DNA of 32,485 nucleotides from a bacterium 1xD42-87 (GTDB taxonomy: Bacteria > Bacillota > Clostridia > Lachnospirales > Lachnospiraceae), in the NCBI GenBank assembly GCA_003611805.1, contig RAYM01000054.1, positions 1 through 32,485 of the forward strand, in the 5' to 3' direction. Under the pieces are notes generated by a model. It was not told the DNA's origin, made no database searches, and saw only the letters and a program-made list of their open reading frames with translations. This document shows, one piece after another, positions 31,698 through 32,485 of the stretch. Both the position numbers and the translations under genes were made by a program. How positions within the stretch are numbered: position 1 is the stretch's first letter; each line of letters begins with the position of its first letter.

Positions 31698-32118
31698 CAA
31701 GGACAACATAATTGCTTTGGCAACGATAAAAGACGGAATGCCATATGTCCGTAATGTGAATGGATTTTATGAAGATAGTTCATTCTATGTGATTACATAC
31801 GCACTTTCCAATAAAATGAAACAAATAGAAAAAAGTCCATGCGTGGCAATTAGTGGCGACTGGTTTACTGCACATGGAAAAGGAGTAAACTTAGGTTGGT
31901 TTTGCGCAGACAAAAATAGAAACATTGCCAAGAAACTAAGAGAGGCTTTTAAGGAGTGGATTGACAATGGACACAATAATTTTGAAGATGAAAATACTTG
32001 TATTCTTCGCATTGAATTGACAGACGGTGTTTTATTCTCACATGGAACAAGATATGATATAGATTTTTATTTTCAGAAACCACCAACACAGCACAGAAAG
32101 AATATTTTACGAAGCTGA
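31678..32118 (+). CDS. PPOX-fold flavin/pyridoxal-type protein, start altered
   Basis: The frame reads LNERFNKDNIIALATIKDGM, PYVRNVNGFYEDSSFYVITY, CVAISGDWFTAHGKGVNLGW, HNNFEDENTCILRIELTDGV and LFSHGTRYDIDF, a complete PPOX-class protein of about 140 residues. Relatives start MLNERF; here the codon in that place is TTG (31678-31680), and the bases before it belong to the truncated XRE-PPOX gene, so the ATG and ribosome site were lost at the junction. Coupled translation from the upstream frame is possible. After DIDF the last dozen residues are unrelated, another junction near 32080. FMN or F420 binding is expected of the family; the reaction is unknown. Confidence 0.7.
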   Translation: MLNERFNKDNIIALATIKDGMPYVRNVNGFYEDSSFYVITYALSNKMKQIEKSPCVAISGDWFTAHGKGVNLGWFCADKNRNIAKKLREAFKEWIDNGHNNFEDENTCILRIELTDGVLFSHGTRYDIDFYFQKPPTQHRKNILRS

Positions 32119-32216
32119 CGGTCACGCCAGATGACGAGCGGGCATGGTTCAGGATGCACCCGCAGTGGTCAAAGTCCAACAAATATGCGGAGCTGGAGGC
32201 ATGGATATTCATTTGA
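32109..32216 (+). pseudogene. Carboxy-terminal gene fragment
   Basis: In the frame after the PPOX stop, sequence reads TKLTVTPDDERAWFRMHPQW then SKSNKYAELEAWIFI and stops at 32216. It is coding-like and has no start, so it is the tail of an otherwise lost protein. I do not recognise it. Confidence 0.4.
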
Positions 32217-32228
32217 AAACGAAAGAGA

Positions 32229-32269
32229 GACAGGGCGGAAGGGCTGTGGCGCAGCCTTTCCGCCCTGTC
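32229..32269 (-). terminator. Strong terminator of the right-edge gene
   Basis: An 18-base stem (32229-32246 with 32252-32269, one G-U wobble, arms containing GACAGGGCGGAA) surrounds a five-base loop. On the minus strand it follows the stop at 32282 by 12 bases and runs into T/C-rich sequence. Confidence 0.8.
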
Positions 32270-32281
32270 ACCGATTTGCAG

Positions 32282-32485
32282 TTACAATTCTGTGTTCATT
32301 TCTTTTGCTTCTGTTGGCAGGTATTTCCCCAAAAACATGGCCTTGCAGTCGGAAAATCCCAACAGGTAGGCGAGCATCCCAAACCGGGAGCCCAGCGCGT
32401 TCTGCTCACTGACGTACCGGTCGATCAGCAGCCGGATTTCTTTTGATAAATCCATCCTGTCCAGTTCGCCGGAGTATATGTCCGA
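32282..32485 (-). CDS. Unknown protein, carboxy-terminal part (runs off the window)
   Basis: The minus-strand frame is open from the window edge and reads SDIYSGELDRMDLSKEIRLL, IDRYVSEQNALGSRFGMLAY, LLGFSDCKAMFLGKYLPTEA then KEMNTEL. About 67 residues are visible, helical and without a motif I know. Codon usage and the terminator behind it support a real gene. The start lies beyond the window. Confidence 0.6.
   Translation of the reverse strand, partial: SDIYSGELDRMDLSKEIRLLIDRYVSEQNALGSRFGMLAYLLGFSDCKAMFLGKYLPTEAKEMNTEL

Overview
The window looks like accessory chromosome of a Gram-positive gut anaerobe of the Clostridia, most likely Lachnospiraceae. This is an inference from the protein families (VanRS-like and LytTR/GHKL two-component systems, lipoproteins with short lipoboxes, PadR/MATE, XRE and BcrA-type ABC fragments), strong AGGAGG ribosome sites and sigma-A promoters such as TTGACA-17-TATAAT. 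No rRNA, tRNA, CRISPR array, complete transposase or integrase was found.

Layout. 1-2000: decayed genes (a YdeI-like protein with an internal deletion, a metallo-beta-lactamase-fold hydrolase with a one-base deletion, an unidentified remnant). 2056-5027: an OmpR-type regulator, its kinase, and a lipoprotein with a duplicated domain; a shared 18-bp box precedes both the regulator and the lipoprotein. 5278-7382: divergent PadR repressor and MATE exporter with palindromic operators between them. 7500-11750: a patchwork of an oxidoreductase remnant, an orphan ABC ATPase, two copies of a nested palindromic repeat, two pieces of LytTR-type response regulators, an ECF sigma factor with its membrane partner, a headless C39-like peptidase, a sigma-factor fragment of conjugative-element type and an ATPase tail. 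12059-13905: a strikingly AT-rich TetR plus two flavodoxin-fold proteins. 13912-16175: more fragments, a DUF3781 gene, and an in-frame chimera of an XRE regulator with a gutted ABC ATPase.

16238-20043 is a metal-resistance locus: AraC and ArsR regulators on the minus strand, and divergently a stand-alone HMA metallochaperone and a Zn/Cd/Pb-type P1B ATPase, with overlapping divergent promoters and a dyad operator candidate. 20511-26385 is the most complete accessory system: a LytTR regulator and GHKL kinase on the minus strand, divergent from a four-gene overlapping operon of a large lipoprotein, two membrane proteins and an ABC ATPase. The 400-bp region between them is rich in hairpins and carries a 19-bp inverted repeat. 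I regard this as the best candidate for an undescribed envelope-sensing and export module. 26847-29211 holds a flavodoxin-fold reductase convergent with, and overlapping, a Na/Pi-cotransporter-family protein. 29330-32485 returns to decayed genes (PocR-AraC, a fucose-isomerase-like remnant, an XRE-PPOX remnant) among a few intact ones.

A general theme is decay by internal deletion: at least ten loci keep recognisable ends but lack their middle, start or catalytic motifs, and several junctions are in frame. All identifications rest on reading motifs by eye; no database search was possible.
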